Shown here one piece after another: positions 35,801 through 48,538 of a stretch of 64,000 bases of DNA. The stretch comes from Microbotryomycetes sp. JL201. Its lineage: Eukaryota; Basidiomycota; Microbotryomycetes. The notes under the pieces are model-generated. The model did no database searches and had not been told where the DNA came from. It saw only the letters and a list, made by a program, of their open reading frames with translations. A program made the position numbers and the translations under genes. Position 1 is the first letter of the stretch; every line of letters starts with the position of its first letter. The DNA is taken from assembly GCA_033819885.1 (NCBI GenBank), contig JAQYUZ010000043.1, forward strand, positions 88,343-152,342. Reading direction: 5' to 3'.

Positions 35801-38800
35801 TCACGATATAGACCTTTGCGTTCGATCAATCGCATCTTCGTCATCTGCCGTCAGCTCCTTGTTGTCTGTGAAAGCACGCGTCAGCTTTGAACAAAGCCCG
35901 ACCAGGCAAGGACCATCAACTTGCCAATGGCAACGCTCTGCGTCTGGTTCGCCACCTTGTAGATGCCAATCAATCGCGACGACAGCTCAAACATGTTCTG
36001 TCCAAGGCGAGTTAGTGCACTACTCACAGTGTTCGCTTGCCAGCACAAACAAGACTCACGTTTCGCAGCGAAATGATGATAAATTGAGCATTCCTGTCCA
36101 CATGACAATACCTTAGCATTCTCATCACACAAAGCATGGCTCATCAAGCTCACTTTGTGCGGTCCTTGATATAATTCGCCACGATAGAAACGTTGCGGAA
36201 ATCGAGAGCGGCATCAATCTCGTCCATAAAGTACAATGGCGTGGGCTAAAGATGTCAGCAGCAGAGAGGTTAACCACAACGAATCCTGTCATATCGGGTC
36301 ATCAGTACGCACCTTGAAGACGTGCAGAGCAAACACGAGCGCGAGCGACGACAAGGTTTTTTCTCCTCCAGACAGGTTGGAAATGTTTTTCCAGCTCTTC
36401 TTTGGCGGCATGACGCTGAAGATGATGCCTTCAGAGAATGGATCAAGCGAGTCTACGAGTTCAAGCTCAGCATTGCCGCCGAGCGTGATCATCTGGAAGG
36501 AAGCAAAGAACAAACACAGAAGTCGAATCAGTGGCCAGCGATAGATATGCGGCAATGCGCACTTACCTGATACATCTCTTTCAACTTCATGGAAATGATG
36601 CCGAAACCTTCCATAAACTCTTTCAGTCGCAAATTGCGCAAGTCGTCGGCCTTTTGCTTTGCTGCATCGCGCTCTTTTGTCACCGCTTCCAGGTCGGCAG
36701 CGCGCTGCATGAATTCCTTCTCGCGGCGCGCATACTCGTTTAATACTGACAAGTCTAGATTCGTCTGTGCGATGCGTTCTGTGTAATGTAATCGACGTCA
36801 ATATGCCGCGTGCCTCGATTGGCCCTGAATGATTTGACGGACCCTCGAGCGCAGAGATCTTGGCTTTGAGAACTTTTGTATCAAAGTCTGCGAGCTCCTC
36901 GATTGTCCATTCACGCAACTCGGCGTCCAACCTTGGAGCTTTGTCTTCGGAATTTTCCTCGTCGCCGTCATCACTGCCAGAATGACGAATCAGATGAGGC
37001 GCTCTCTGATCGCGAGCCACAGATCCGACTGACTCTACCAGCTCGTTGAGTTGAAGGCTACCGAGCTTGCCGACCCAATGATCTACGGCTCGCTTATCCT
37101 CAGCCAGCAACCTCTTGGCTTCGTCCCTTTGTCTCGTCAGCTCAGACTGTGATTGAGCACATCGTCAGACCGACTCTCCGCCAGGCACGGCACACGCTTA
37201 CCTGGCGCTTCCTGAACTCTGTCATGGCAGATGTTTTCTCGTCCAAGACCGCTTTCATCTCGTTCAATTCTTCCTTCTTCTCGTCCAATACTGCCTGGGC
37301 CTGTTCAACATGCTTTCTGACCGTCTCGGACTCTTGTGAGCCGCCTTCGATCTGCCTCGTCAACTCGTTCAAGTCGGCTTCGGCCGCTTCAACAGCTTGC
37401 TCATTCGTCGTGAGCGCTTTCGTCAACTTGGCAACATCCTTTTCCGACTTGACTTTGCCAACTTCAGCTTTCGTCAGCCTGTCGTTGGCCGCGTCAATTT
37501 GAGCTTTGAGGTCGGTGACCAGCGTTTGTTGGCTGCGCAGCTTGATGCCACCGACTTCAAGAATCTTGTCTTGAAGCTTTTTGATTTTGTTCTCAATCGA
37601 GGTCGTCTCTTTCTGCAGAGATTCGAGCTCGTTCTGCAAGGCAGCGATCGAGCGATCGAGTTGTGCAATCTTTCTTACCTCGCCCGCGTCAGGCTTGCTT
37701 TGCACTCTGCAGCAAGGAGCGCTCATCAGCTTTAGAAAAATGACCAAGTTTTACAGTCACCTACTTGAGCTCGGCAAGCAGCCGTTCAGTATCTTGAATC
37801 CGATCTTGGTTTGCTTCAAGCTCCATTTCGATCTTTGAGATTTCCATCTCGACTACAGGGAGTCGCGACTGCACCGATTTCAACTCGCGCTCAACTCTCT
37901 GACAATCTGCAACAAGAGCTTGAAGAGCTTCGGTTGCAACCTTGTGCTCCTGCTCGCACTTGGCCATGACTTCGGGCGAAACATCGTCGCTGGCAATCTT
38001 GGATCCCATGCGACCGCGCGCTGGTCTGCCACCGCCACCAGACATGGTGCCAGACGTGTCGATGAGCTGTCCATCCAAGGTGACGACGCGCCAACGCTTG
38101 CCGCTACCAAAGGCCAGTCGCTTTCCTTGTTCAAGATCTGTAGCGACCAGCGTGTGCGTCAAAATTTGAAAGAACGCCGGAGCAAGTGCAGAGTCTTTCG
38201 GCGACACTAGATCAAAAAGACGAGGAGCGTTCTCTGGCGTCTGGATCGGGGACATGTCGCGCGCGGTTATGCGGTCGAGACACATGATATTCGCGCGTCC
38301 GAGGTCGTTCTTCCGCAAGTGCTCAATGCACGCCTGGCCGACAGAAATAGTCTCTGTCACGAGGTTGTCGAGGCCAGGTGCGGCGGTTGAGATGGCCACG
38401 TCGTACTTGTCGTCGATCCGACCAAGGTCACCGAGTCGGCCCTGCGCCAGAGTAAGTAAAATAGTCAGCCAAAGCTTCTGCGGGCGCAGCAATCACTCAC
38501 GAGGAAGCCAGGAAGTCGGCCTTGATCTTTAAGTTTTGTCAAGCTCGCCAACACGTTGCCTTGCGATCGACTAGCGCTTTGCGACGCTTTGGCCTCTTCC
38601 GCTCGGAGTCGTGCAACATTCGTTTGGCTGCGAAGCTTGACGTCCTTGGCGCGCAAAGCCTAGCCAATGAGAGTCAGTCAGATGGAGGTTTCAAGGACCA
38701 GGGGTTTGGGGCTCACCCTCAGCTGCTGCTCTAGCGCGGTAATCTCAGAGGCTAGCTCTTGCTTCTCTGCTAGGAGCTCTTTGCGGGCTGCAGACTGTAA

Positions 38801-41800
38801 GGACGTCAAGCTTTTCCGCCAGGTGCATCGCTGACAAGACTTACCTTTGTTTGGGATTCTTCTCTCAATCGCTCAAGACTGTCCGTGGCCTCTGACATTG
38901 CCAACTTGACACTCTGGCTCTTTTCGAGCAGTAAATCCCTCTCGTTGGATGTCAAGTCGACCTGCGATTGCTTGTCGGCAATTTCTGATGCCCATGGCTG
39001 GAGATCTTGCTGCAGCTGCTCGATCTGCACAGAGTAAACCTCGGTCTTGCCTTTCAGTCCGTCGCGGACCTTTTCAAGTTGAGCTTCTTCCTTGTCGAGG
39101 CTGACCGCCATCGATTCCAAATCTTTTGTCACGCGCTCGATGGCTTCTGTATGGTTTTGAACCCACGTCTCGGCTTCAGACTTGGCATGTGTGTCATCGG
39201 CAATCGTTTTGCGCAGCTTTTTGATCTTTGCGACAGTCGACTTCTTTTTTTCCTGCAACTGCACGTCGGCGCGTTCGAGTACCGAGAGTTGCTTGACGAT
39301 CTCGTTGGTCGCCTTCTCGACCTCCTACGACCGGACAAGATAGGTCAGCGGAGTCCACGAGATTAGAGTGATCGATTGAACCCGCCTTGGTGTCTCGCAC
39401 GAGTTCATCATAGTCACACTGCAGGACTTCCGTTTCTTTCACCGTGTCTGCCTGCGCTTCGATTTCAGCTTTCAGTTGCGCCTCGGCCTCGTCCTGTAAA
39501 ATTCAGCGTGAGCAGGGTTTGGGTGCAAGCCAAACACCGAAACGCACAAAGTCTTGCTGGTGCTGCTGCGAGTTTTGGCTCGCTTGATGTATATTGATTT
39601 GAAACAGCGCTGACTGATTATGTGTGAGCTCGTTCTGGTCGCGGAGGTACCCATCGGCTTCACGACGTCGACCCTGCTCAATTCGAGACAGACGGAAGCT
39701 CATGAGCGACAAGCAGAAGAAGCGCAATAGAAAGCGACTGACCTCGAGGGCGCTCTTTTCCCGCTCGACCAGTTTGACGCGATTCATTTGTGTACCTCGC
39801 TCCTCGTTGAGGCGCTCAACCTCGACCATTGCACTCTCTATTTCGACTTTGTATCTGCGTCGTAGAAGGCAGGTGAGACAGTCGTCTTGATGACGTCAAG
39901 AATGGAAACCCACTTGGAAGTGCCGATAATATCTTCGAGGTATTCAAGCAGACCCTCGTCATGCTCGTTGGCGCCTTTGGGTTTCATTTGAGCGATGGAC
40001 TCTACCTCGCCTTGCAAGATCAAGAATCGTTTGTGATCAAGGTCAATGCCGCGCGCTTTGAGCAGTGTCGTCACTTCCGAGTAGTTCGATGTCTTGCCAT
40101 TGATCCTGAAAGCTCGCCCAAAGGTCAGCCGGGTGAGACTCGAGAAACTAATACTCGCTCACGTGTATCGACTCGAATTGTTGCGATACGCTGTTCTTGC
40201 GACGACAAGAGAAGAATCTGGCACAACGCTGAATTCGTCGCGGCCGCCGGGCTGCAGCCGTTTCCGATTTGTGAGTCCCCCAAGCCTCGCTGCGTCGCAT
40301 CTTTGCTCACCAAGTCAACAATCTCGCGAAACCAGACTTCGACCGTGCACGAGTCGAGTCCTCCAGCGTACGGTGCAGTTGACATCTGCTTCTTGCCTTT
40401 GTTCTTGCCCGACTTTTTGTTGGTCGGCCGTGCGACGTAATCCTCTTCGTCTTCATCGGAGCCTTCAAACTCTGCGCCGTCGACGAGTTCCGTGTCGGCG
40501 CTTGGGGGCGTATCTCCGGTCGATGCAGCGCCCGAGTTGTGGATGAGCTCGCTCAGTTTGCCTTGTCGCATCTTTGTCGCTCTGTAGCCGAATACGAATA
40601 GCAATGCATCGATTGTGTTGGACTTGCCAGAACCGTTGGGTCCAACAATGGAAGAGAATGACTTTAGAAATCAAAATTGTCAACTAGGACCCAAGTTTTG
40701 CTTGGCCACAAGCGCCTCACCTTGTGGAATGGTCCAATCACATTGCGGCCTCTGTAGCTTTTAAAGTCTTCAAGCACGAGCTGGTGGATTACGAGGCGCG
40801 GTTTGCCTTCCCTTTCTTTTTCTCGCTCTTTTTCGAGTGCGGCGTGGTTCAATGCAGCCATGCGTGCCGCAGCTGCGAGATCGTACGCGGTCGGGGCTAT
40901 GTGTGCCGGCGCCGGAGTGGGTGCCGTGAGTTTGGCCAAGACTTCTGCGTCCGACTTTGGACGAGGCGTGATGCACGCGTCTTGAACCAATTCATCGTCG
41001 CGATCCCCTGATCTTGAATGTCGCACTTTTGTCGGGGTCGAGGTTGCCGCCGAAGCCGAAGCCTCGGTGTGCTGATGGACCTCACCGGCCTCCTTTCCAG
41101 GACCCGGAGTGCTGTTGCCGGACGCCTCGTCGTCCTCTTGATCGTCTTCATCTTCGAGCACGCGTCGTTGCGACGATTGTTTGCCACTCGCCTTTGCCCG
41201 TCGACGGGGGCCGACAACCTCGTCTTCGGATAGATCTGCCTCAACCTCGTCGTGCTCAGTTTGCTCTGACTGAGCTGACGCGTCGTCAGCTTGATGCTCT
41301 TCCCCGTCTGGGCTGTCGGCATTGGCCTGAGGTTTCTGTTCATCCGAGTCGCTCCTTCGTGATCGCGCTGTGGACTTTGGCCGCTGATTCTCTTGCGTTT
41401 GAGCGGTTTGATTGCGTGACGCTGTTTTTGAAGCCTGTTCGAGCGCATCCTGGTCGTTGTCGTCTAGTTGTGGCTGATTGTTGACTGAGGCGCGCGCCGT
41501 CAGCGCACGCTTCGTAGCTGTAGCGGGTCCGTGACGCTTGGACTCTTGAGGCGGAGCTGTTTCAGCATGCTCAGATTGATCCTCGGCGTTCTGGACGAGG
41601 CTGTCCCTTGGGGTCGATCGTTTCGGCGGACGCGTCGAGCGCGATGTTGTCGCCGCTCGCCGTCTCGGTCGTGCAGCGGCTGTCGCGTCCTCTCTCTCGC
41701 TGTCGTTGTCATCCGTGACTTCATTTGTCGGTGCACTCTGGTCGTCGAGCTCATCGCTGTCGTCTGCCACGGCATTTGCGCGCTTGCGAGTTGAACGAGA

Positions 41801-41917
41801 CGCCGCAGCCCGACGCGGTTTGGCTGATGCAGACACGGCGGGCTCTGGCTCCCCGTCGACAGCTCCAGCACGGCTCTTGCTAGTCGCAGTGGCAGCTGCC
41901 TTGCGGCGGGGCGGCAT
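35801..41917 (-). CDS. SMC4: Condensin ATPase subunit SMC4
   Basis: About 1677 residues in 19 exons on the minus strand: 41917-40721, 40661-40311, 40251-40163, 40105-39914, 39854-39743, 39673-39548, 39493-39386, 39324-38845, 38794-38717, 38659-38501, 38441-37765, 37706-37202, 37146-36843, 36778-36567, 36492-36313, 36245-36154, 36093-36060, 35997-35925, 35865-35801. ATPase core of condensin in mitotic chromosome compaction. Walker A IVGPNGSGKSNTIDALLFVF, hinge around APRLFDLVSPKD and SGGGGRPARGRMGSK, signature NLSGGEKTLSSLAL and Walker B PLYFMDEIDAALDFRN. Long coiled coils lie on both sides of the hinge. About 370 residues of acidic/basic low complexity precede the head, far more than in yeast or human. 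Two introns appear to be GC-AG (39325-39385 less certain; 35866-35924 clear). Confidence 0.93.
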
Positions 41918-42021
41918 GACGCGCGTGGCTCGTCGGAGACGGAGCTCAAACACTTTGCCCCGAGCGTTTCAATTCTCTTCCGGCCTGCGACTCGACCGCC
42001 AGCCTCTTGCCACCGCCAAGC

Positions 42022-43037
42022 ATGGCGTCGCCAAGTGAGCTTTCGTTCTGACGCGATGCTCGTCCAGGCACCTTTGCCTCGCCAGGGTCTACGCCGATTG
42101 TGTCACGTGCCCGCAGCTCGGCCACCGCGGCACGGCACTTGGTCGCAACAAGGCTGGGCGACGCTGACTCTTCTTGCGTCACATCGTCAGATGAGCGCTT
42201 GTTGTACGCGGCAAAGTCAGACGCGGCAGACATGGTTCAGGACCTGCTCGCGGGCGGTGACGGCCTCGACGTCAATTTCCAAGACGGCCTCGGCATGACA
42301 GGTGAGCTTTCGACGATACACTGGATACATGAGATAACCTTGAGGGCCGTTCGGATCTCTGACACGAGAAACTGTCTCATGGACCTCTCGCGCCGAGTCG
42401 GGCAGTGATCGGCAGACAAGCTGACATGGTCTCCCTCACAAAATGCAACCAGCTCTACACTACGCGCAAGTTCAAGTTGATTGATCTGAGACCATTGGCC
42501 AACCTGACCTTGGTGACGCGGACCTACAGGGCTGCCACGCCGTCTCCAAGCGTGCTCGAGCTCTTGCTTGATTATGAACGTGCGTCCCATGTGCACACGA
42601 GACGGCATTGGGTACCCTCGCGCTTGACGAGCTCAACTCATCTGTCACATGAACCTTAGATACGGACGTCGATCTCCAGAACAGGCTTGACGGCGCAACG
42701 CCACTGCACCTCGCCGTCAAGCTCGACAACGAGGACGCGAGACAAGGCGTCATTGAGATGCTTCTTGACGCAGGAGCAGATCCAGCGTATGCGCAAACCT
42801 TCGTTTGTGCGCCTCGTGGCCTGTTGTTGATCATTCTCGTCTTGACTCAGGATCAAAGACAAGCACGGCTGCAAAGTAGCAGACTATCTCAACACGGACA
42901 CGAGCGAAACGGATCGCGCCATTGCAGCCGCCATCTCGGCAGCAATTGCAGAAGCCGCGTTCGGAGGGGTCGATGCGGCCGACATTGCCGACGACAATGA
43001 CGACGGGGGCGCGGGAACCGGAAGCGATTCAGACTAA
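42022..43037 (+). CDS. Ankyrin-repeat protein (Yar1-like architecture)
   Basis: 166 residues in six exons: 42022-42034, 42191-42301, 42453-42465, 42530-42579, 42660-42786, 42851-43037 (501 nt). About three ankyrin repeats: ERLLYAAKSDAADMVQDLLA, GLGMTALHYAAATPSPSVLE and DGATPLHLAVKLDNEDARQG, followed by MLLDAGADPAIKDKHGCKVA and an acidic tail (DDNDDGGAGTGSDSD). Small acidic-tailed ankyrin proteins such as yeast Yar1 act as ribosomal-protein chaperones; that role here is only inferred. Exons 1 and 3 are 13 nt each and intron 3 is GC-AG. Without the 13-nt exon 3 the ankyrin consensus TALHYAA and the frame are lost. Divergent from SMC4 by 104 bp. Confidence 0.82.
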
Positions 43038-43154
43038 TCACCTCGCACGGACACTCTATAGACTCGACTCTTTATGTAGATGTCTCTTCTATGCATGCAA
43101 CAAGATTTCTTACGACAGGAGCGCCTTGCCCGCACGAGACGGCGACGTCTCGCT

Positions 43155-45128
43155 TCAATGTATGGGTCTCGCGCCACCAATGACCCGGCCCCGCACAAAC
43201 ACAGTACCAATGTTGCGATCGTCTCCTCCAAACAAGAACTTCTCGACGATTTTGACAAGGTCGTCCTCCGGTTCGACGAGCACGCCATTGCCAAAGTGAG
43301 CCGTTGCAAACTGAGAATCCGTCTCGACTTTCAGAGCACGTTCAGCGACGTCCAAAACTGATGCAGAAGAGGTCGCTCTTTGAGCGACGTCGGGCTTCTG
43401 ACCAGTCTGGACGAGCAAAGCATCAAACTCTTTGCTGGGCATGAAATTGCCGATCCGGTCGTCAAGACACGTCAATTCGGCGCCTCCCATTGTAGCAAGA
43501 TAGAAAAGTGTGTCAACAGACAAGTGCTGCGAGGCGAAACGTGTTCCTGTGCCGTTCACACGGTTTTCTGTCGCTGGTCCATCTCGAGCTTGGAACGCCA
43601 ATGTTTTGGACGCTGTTGAAGCGGATCTTATTGCCGACAAGATGCCAATGCTGCAACCTCCACTGACATCTGTACCCAAGCCGACTTTGATACCTCGATC
43701 AAGCAAAGTACCGACTTTGGTCGCACCGCTCCGGAGGTTAAAGTTTGAACTGTAGAATGGCCAATGCTCAGCATATCGAATGATGACACTAACGAAGGTA
43801 AGAGCTCACTTCGGACAGTGCGACACACCGCATTGCTTTTCCGCGATCAGACCAATCTCTGCTTCCTCGAGATGAACGCAATGGGCGAGTATCGTGTTTC
43901 GTCGCAACAGTCCAAATTTGTCATACACGGCCGCATAGTTCTCGACACCAGGAAACAAGCCTAGAGCAATCGACTGGTCAGACTCGCTCTGGATCACAAT
44001 CTCGCGCGACCTACTTTTCGTGAATGCGATCTCTGACGGGTTTTCGGACAAGTGAGTTTGGCACGGTAGAGACGGGTCATCGGAGAGCATGCGGCCGAGT
44101 CCTGAGAGAAGCTCGTCCGAACATGCAATGGCGAACCTCGGCGTGACGATAGGTTGCACGAGCGCCGTCTGTGAACAGTTCGCTCCGCGTTCGCCTAATC
44201 TCCGTCTAACAAAGTCGATGAACACGCGGGTGTCTTCGAGACTTTGCTCTGCCTAGATCAGCGGCTCAGAACAAAGACTACCGGTGAGGCTCGATCGAGG
44301 TCTCACTGATTCTTCTTGATAGTCTGGCGCGCTTTCGCGATCCATATTGCATTTGCCGACGAACGCCCGCTGTCCTTTGCGCTTGCACACCGCAGCCAGG
44401 ATTGTTGTTGTCATATGAAGTGTTCCGTAATAACAGACAGCTGAATTGGATCATAAGTCAGCTGCGAGCGCTATTCACCCATGTTCGAGCGCTCAACTCG
44501 TCGTGCCGCAGTCTATCAGGCGCTGGACGACTGCCTCATAAGTACGTGCGGCGTACTCAGGATCGCTGAATCGTTTCTCTGTCGGAAACGTGACGTGCTT
44601 GAGCCAGTCGAGCAGTTCAAACTGCTGGCCGTAAGCCAAATTGACGTATTGCGGTGCCTGAGTCATCACGAGTTGTCAGGAACGTACCGAGCTTCGCACC
44701 GTTGCGGAGCAGGCTACCTACGTGTGTGTGTGTGTCGATCATTCTGTCAACCGATAGACGAGATCTGAGCCCATTTTCGAGTGGCGCGGTCGTCTTGCGA
44801 TGCAAGCTCACCCTGGCATAAGAAATTCGCCCTTGTTCATCTTGTATGGTTCAATTGCTCCCCAGCCTCTGTCTGCTAGCGCTCGAATGACGTCTTGACC
44901 CTCGACATGCTTATCGACAAATGCGATCGTGCCGTCTTCGTTGACGCCGAGCAGGGCAGCCGTCAGATACTCGATCTCGGTCACCGACTTTGAGTGGACT
45001 ATCGGCCCGTAGAATGCTCTTTTGATCTGACGGTAACAGGCGAAACAGCGAATGGAACGCGAGTAAGTTGACTGAAGGCGCGACGAGCAAAAGCCGACTC
45101 GTCCGAGCGTTGTACTCACAGTTGACAT
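43155..45128 (-). CDS. GUD1: Guanine deaminase
   Basis: 525 residues in seven exons on the minus strand: 45128-45120 (9 nt), 45026-44812, 44743-44722, 44657-44498, 44440-44307, 44252-43810, 43749-43155 (1578 nt). Zinc amidohydrolase converting guanine to xanthine in purine salvage. Metal and substrate motifs in order: IDTHTHAPQ (first zinc-binding HxH, encoded by a CA repeat at the end of a 22-nt exon), CQTHLSENPSEI, LAHCVHLEEAEI, HCPNSNFNLRSG and GLGTDVSGG with the catalytic Asp. Size is slightly above yeast Gud1 (489). The first exon encodes only Met-Ser-Thr. Convergent with the ankyrin gene (117 bp). Confidence 0.93.
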
Positions 45129-45508
45129 CCCGTAACAGAACGTGAGGCTGTCGTGAGCGAGTGGTCGGCGTCGAAACTTGTGAGCGCGCCGCTCACGCTC
45201 GCAACCGTGTCCGTCGGAGCCCGTTCGGCGAAATCCGTTCGCAAATAGGATTTGCAGTACAGTATTGCGTCCGACTTCGGCCCAAAGTGGGAATGCACGA
45301 AAGATTCGAATCTGATCATCTCGACATTGAACTTGGAACGCCGCAGAAAAGTCACGTGACGCAGAGCACCCGGAGAACTCCATCCAGTCAATCTTGAATC
45401 AGGAAGTCAAGTCTTTTGAAAATGATGGCTACACCAAGACTGCCGTCGACAACTCTCCGTGGCTTGGCCTTCTAGGTCTGCCTCTTGCGATACCCAGCAT
45501 TTTGCGGC
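45129..45508. promoter_or_regulatory. Divergent promoter GUD1 / SPB4 with GTCACGTGAC
   Basis: 380 bp between two start codons. The 10-bp palindrome GTCACGTGAC at 45351-45360 is identical to that in the hydrolase/importin promoter. No coding sequence recognised. Confidence 0.5.
45351..45360. promoter_or_regulatory. GTCACGTGAC palindrome (second copy)
   Basis: Exact 10-bp palindrome about 150 bp upstream of the SPB4 ATG and 220 bp upstream of the GUD1 ATG. Identical to 6241-6250. Confidence 0.45.
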
Positions 45509-48173
45509 ATGGAGCGTCTCGCCGCTGCTCCGTCCTATGCAGGGTCGTGGTCAAAACTTCAGCCGCCGTTGACACCGTGGATGTAAGTGCCGCGTGTTGT
45601 CCCTTCCGCATCGGCGTGCTCTGCTTTGCACAAAATCGAGAACGAGCCTCGTTCATACCGTCTACGGCCCACTCGGAGCTTCTATAGACGCGTTGAAAGA
45701 CCTCATCGACTGTATTCAAGCTGCTCTGCGGCGTGCCGACGCCAGGCTCTGTCCAGCTGCACTGCCTGACATTGATTTCCTCTTTGTTACAGCGCCGACG
45801 TTATCCGCGACATGGGCTTTGAGCAGATGACGCCTGTTCAAGCTTCAACAATCCCATTATTCATGCAGCACAAGGACACGGTGGTGGAGGTTCGCGTCCT
45901 TGGTGGATTACAAGGCCGAGACGCTGAAAGGATTCATTGCAGGCCGTCACCGGATCAGGAAAGACGTTAGCATATGTCATTCCGGTATTGGAACGCCTAG
46001 TCCGACGAGAAACGGCGCTTGCCAAGCGAGATATTGGCGCAATCGTGATCGTGCCAACGAGGTGCGCCTCTGTCTGCGCGCGAATTGCGCAAGACATCAA
46101 CTGATCGCAGGATACATTGAAAGAGAGCTTGCTATTCAGATTCACTCAGTCTTTACCAAGTTCATCGACGCGCAGCCGTCTACCTCAAATTCGCCGCCTC
46201 TAGTGCCACCACTGTTGCTCATTGGCGGCAAACCTCTTTCGACCGATGTTCAATCTTTCCGCGAGATTGGTGCAGACATCTTGATTGGAACACCTGGCCG
46301 ACTCGAGGAATTTTTGCTAGGTTCGAGCAGCATCGGCCTCAGCAAGAAACGAGCAGAAAGCTCAGTGGGACACGGCAACACCAAACATCTAGAGGTTCTT
46401 GTCCTTGACGAGGCTGACCGGTATGCTTGTATAGTCCTCCTTAGGGCTCGCTAACTTGGCGACGTCTGGCGAATAGGTTGCTCGATCTTGGCTTCTCGGC
46501 CACAATTAACCGCTTGCTGTCGCACTTGCCCAAGCAACGTCGAACAGGCTTGTTCTCGGCAACAATGACCGAAGGGCTTGCAGAGCTCGTACGTGTAGGT
46601 CTCCGAAATCCTGTGCGCGTGGTCGTCAAAGTGGAAGCCAAATTCGGCAGCGGCTCGGACGCCAGCAGACGGACGCCAGCTTCGTGAGCCAGTCCAGAAC
46701 CATTGGCTCGCCGAGTCGCCAGGTCTGACTGCCTCAATGACAGACTCCGAAACGGATACGTTGTCGTCGATCCGGATCAAAAATTGTCAACCTTGCTGCG
46801 CATCGTAAAGAGCGAAAGCAACGGCAACGCGCGTAAGTTTATTGCGTATTTTGCGACTTGTGCATGCGTCGACTACTTCTTCAAGGTAAGACCGATGTTA
46901 TTCATTTGAGCAGAAGATTGTCGTCTCATCACTGGGTCATGTTGCAGGTCTTGAGCTCGGTTAAAGCGCTCGAGGGCGTTTCGGTTCACTCGCTTCATGG
47001 TCAAATGTCGCCAGCGCGACGCGCTTCGACATACACTGCTTTCGTAGAGCTACCAGAAACGGAGACAGGTCTGCTTTTGTGTACAGATGTGGCGGCACGT
47101 GGTCTCGATCTGCCAGACGTCGATGTGGTTGTGCAAGTTGATCCTCCCCAGGACCCAAAAGTGTTCAGTCACCGCTGCGGTCGGACAGCTCGAGCAGGTC
47201 GAGAAGGCAAGGCGGTCGTGTTGCTCAACAAGGGCCGAGAAGAAGACTACGTCGGTCAGTCGGCGGCAACAGCTTTTTTGTTCCAGCAAACTCGAGTTGA
47301 CTCCGGTTTCTTCGCCAGCCTTTATGCGCGTTCGCAAAGTGCCTTTGCAGCGCATGACTTATCCAGCGACAGACCTTGATGGCGAACGTGACGATGCGCA
47401 AGCGCTGACTCGAGAGCTGCACGCTATCGTGCTCAAAGACCGCGACTTGTTTGAAAAGGTAAGACGCGATCAGGTCCGGCAGTCGTGCGTTATTAACCAT
47501 TGTGGACTGGCAGGGAATGAAGGCGTTTGTGTCTTTTGTCAAAGCGTACTCGAAACACGAAGCATCATACATCTTTCAGCTCAAGGAACTCGATCTGGGC
47601 GCTGTTGCGACGTCGTATGGACTCTTGAAAATGCCAAAGATGCCTGAACTCAAGGACCGACGCATCATGTTTCAAGAAGTCGAAGTGGATGTGAGCGATG
47701 AAAACGGACAGACTTGTAGTGACACTTTGGCCCTGACGGCGTCGTTTCGATCGAAATTTCTGCAGTGGGACAAATACGCATACGCCGATCGAACGCGCGA
47801 GAAACAGCGCAAGAAGGACTTTGCAGCGGGTAAAGATAAGAATGCTGGTGAACAAGCTTCCAAGTCAAAGACGTCGAATGCCAAGGCGCCCAAGCGAACG
47901 AGCACAGCGCCGTGGTCAAAGACAGTCGAGGCCGATGCCAAATCGAAGGCGCGGCATGACAAGCGCGTTAAAAAGATGCAAGCTGTCAATAAGCGCAAGA
48001 TGGAGGAAGGTCCGGCTGGTCAAAATGACGAGCCAGACAGTGAGGGCGATGGGGCCGAGGATTGGAAAGCCGAGCTGACGCGGGCCAAGCGGGCGAAACG
48101 CGCTGCCGACAAGGCGAGCGTCCGTCGCGACCAAGCTGCGCCTGCGAGTTTTGTTGGGTTTGAAGACTTGTAA
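45509..48173 (+). CDS. SPB4: ATP-dependent rRNA helicase Spb4 (DDX55)
   Basis: 680 residues in nine exons: 45509-45582, 45793-45889, 45943-46061, 46124-46420, 46477-46683, 46744-46885, 46948-47254, 47319-47458, 47514-48173. Nucleolar DEAD-box helicase for 60S ribosome assembly. Motifs: Q motif [20 protein letters not shown], Ia PTRELA, Ib GTPGR, II VLDEADR, III FSATMT, V ARGLDLP and [13 protein letters not shown]. The Spb4-type extension follows ([38 protein letters not shown]), then a lysine-rich tail. Intron 1 is long for this window (210 bp) and intron 3 ends in AAG. Confidence 0.93.
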
Positions 48174-48538
48174 TTGTTTTGTACATGTGGCGTGTGTTTG
48201 AGCGGGCTCTGTGTCTCTGGATGCGATCTCGGTGCTCTGTGTGTCACTTTGTGGTGTCACCCAGCTGCTCCGAAAATTAAGACGGTTTCCGGATCCGTCG
48301 AGTTTGAGCGGTGGCTGGATCAGCGCGAGCGGGCGCCGGCGCTCTTTCACCTGTCTCTGCACACCACCTCGCGCACTCGACACACATCAGAGTACTCGCT
48401 CTTTCGACACTCGTTTCATCAGCTCATTCACGCCTTCAAAAGCGAGACCAAGCCTCGCACACCACTCGTTTTCAATCGCCGCGACGAGCGCACGCCTAAA
48501 CACACGACCGGCACGCGCTTGCAAAACGACAAGCCAAT

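Noticed and set aside
41014-41484. Plus-strand frames opposite SMC4 exon 1
   Set aside because: Antisense shadows of a low-complexity, GC-rich coding exon.
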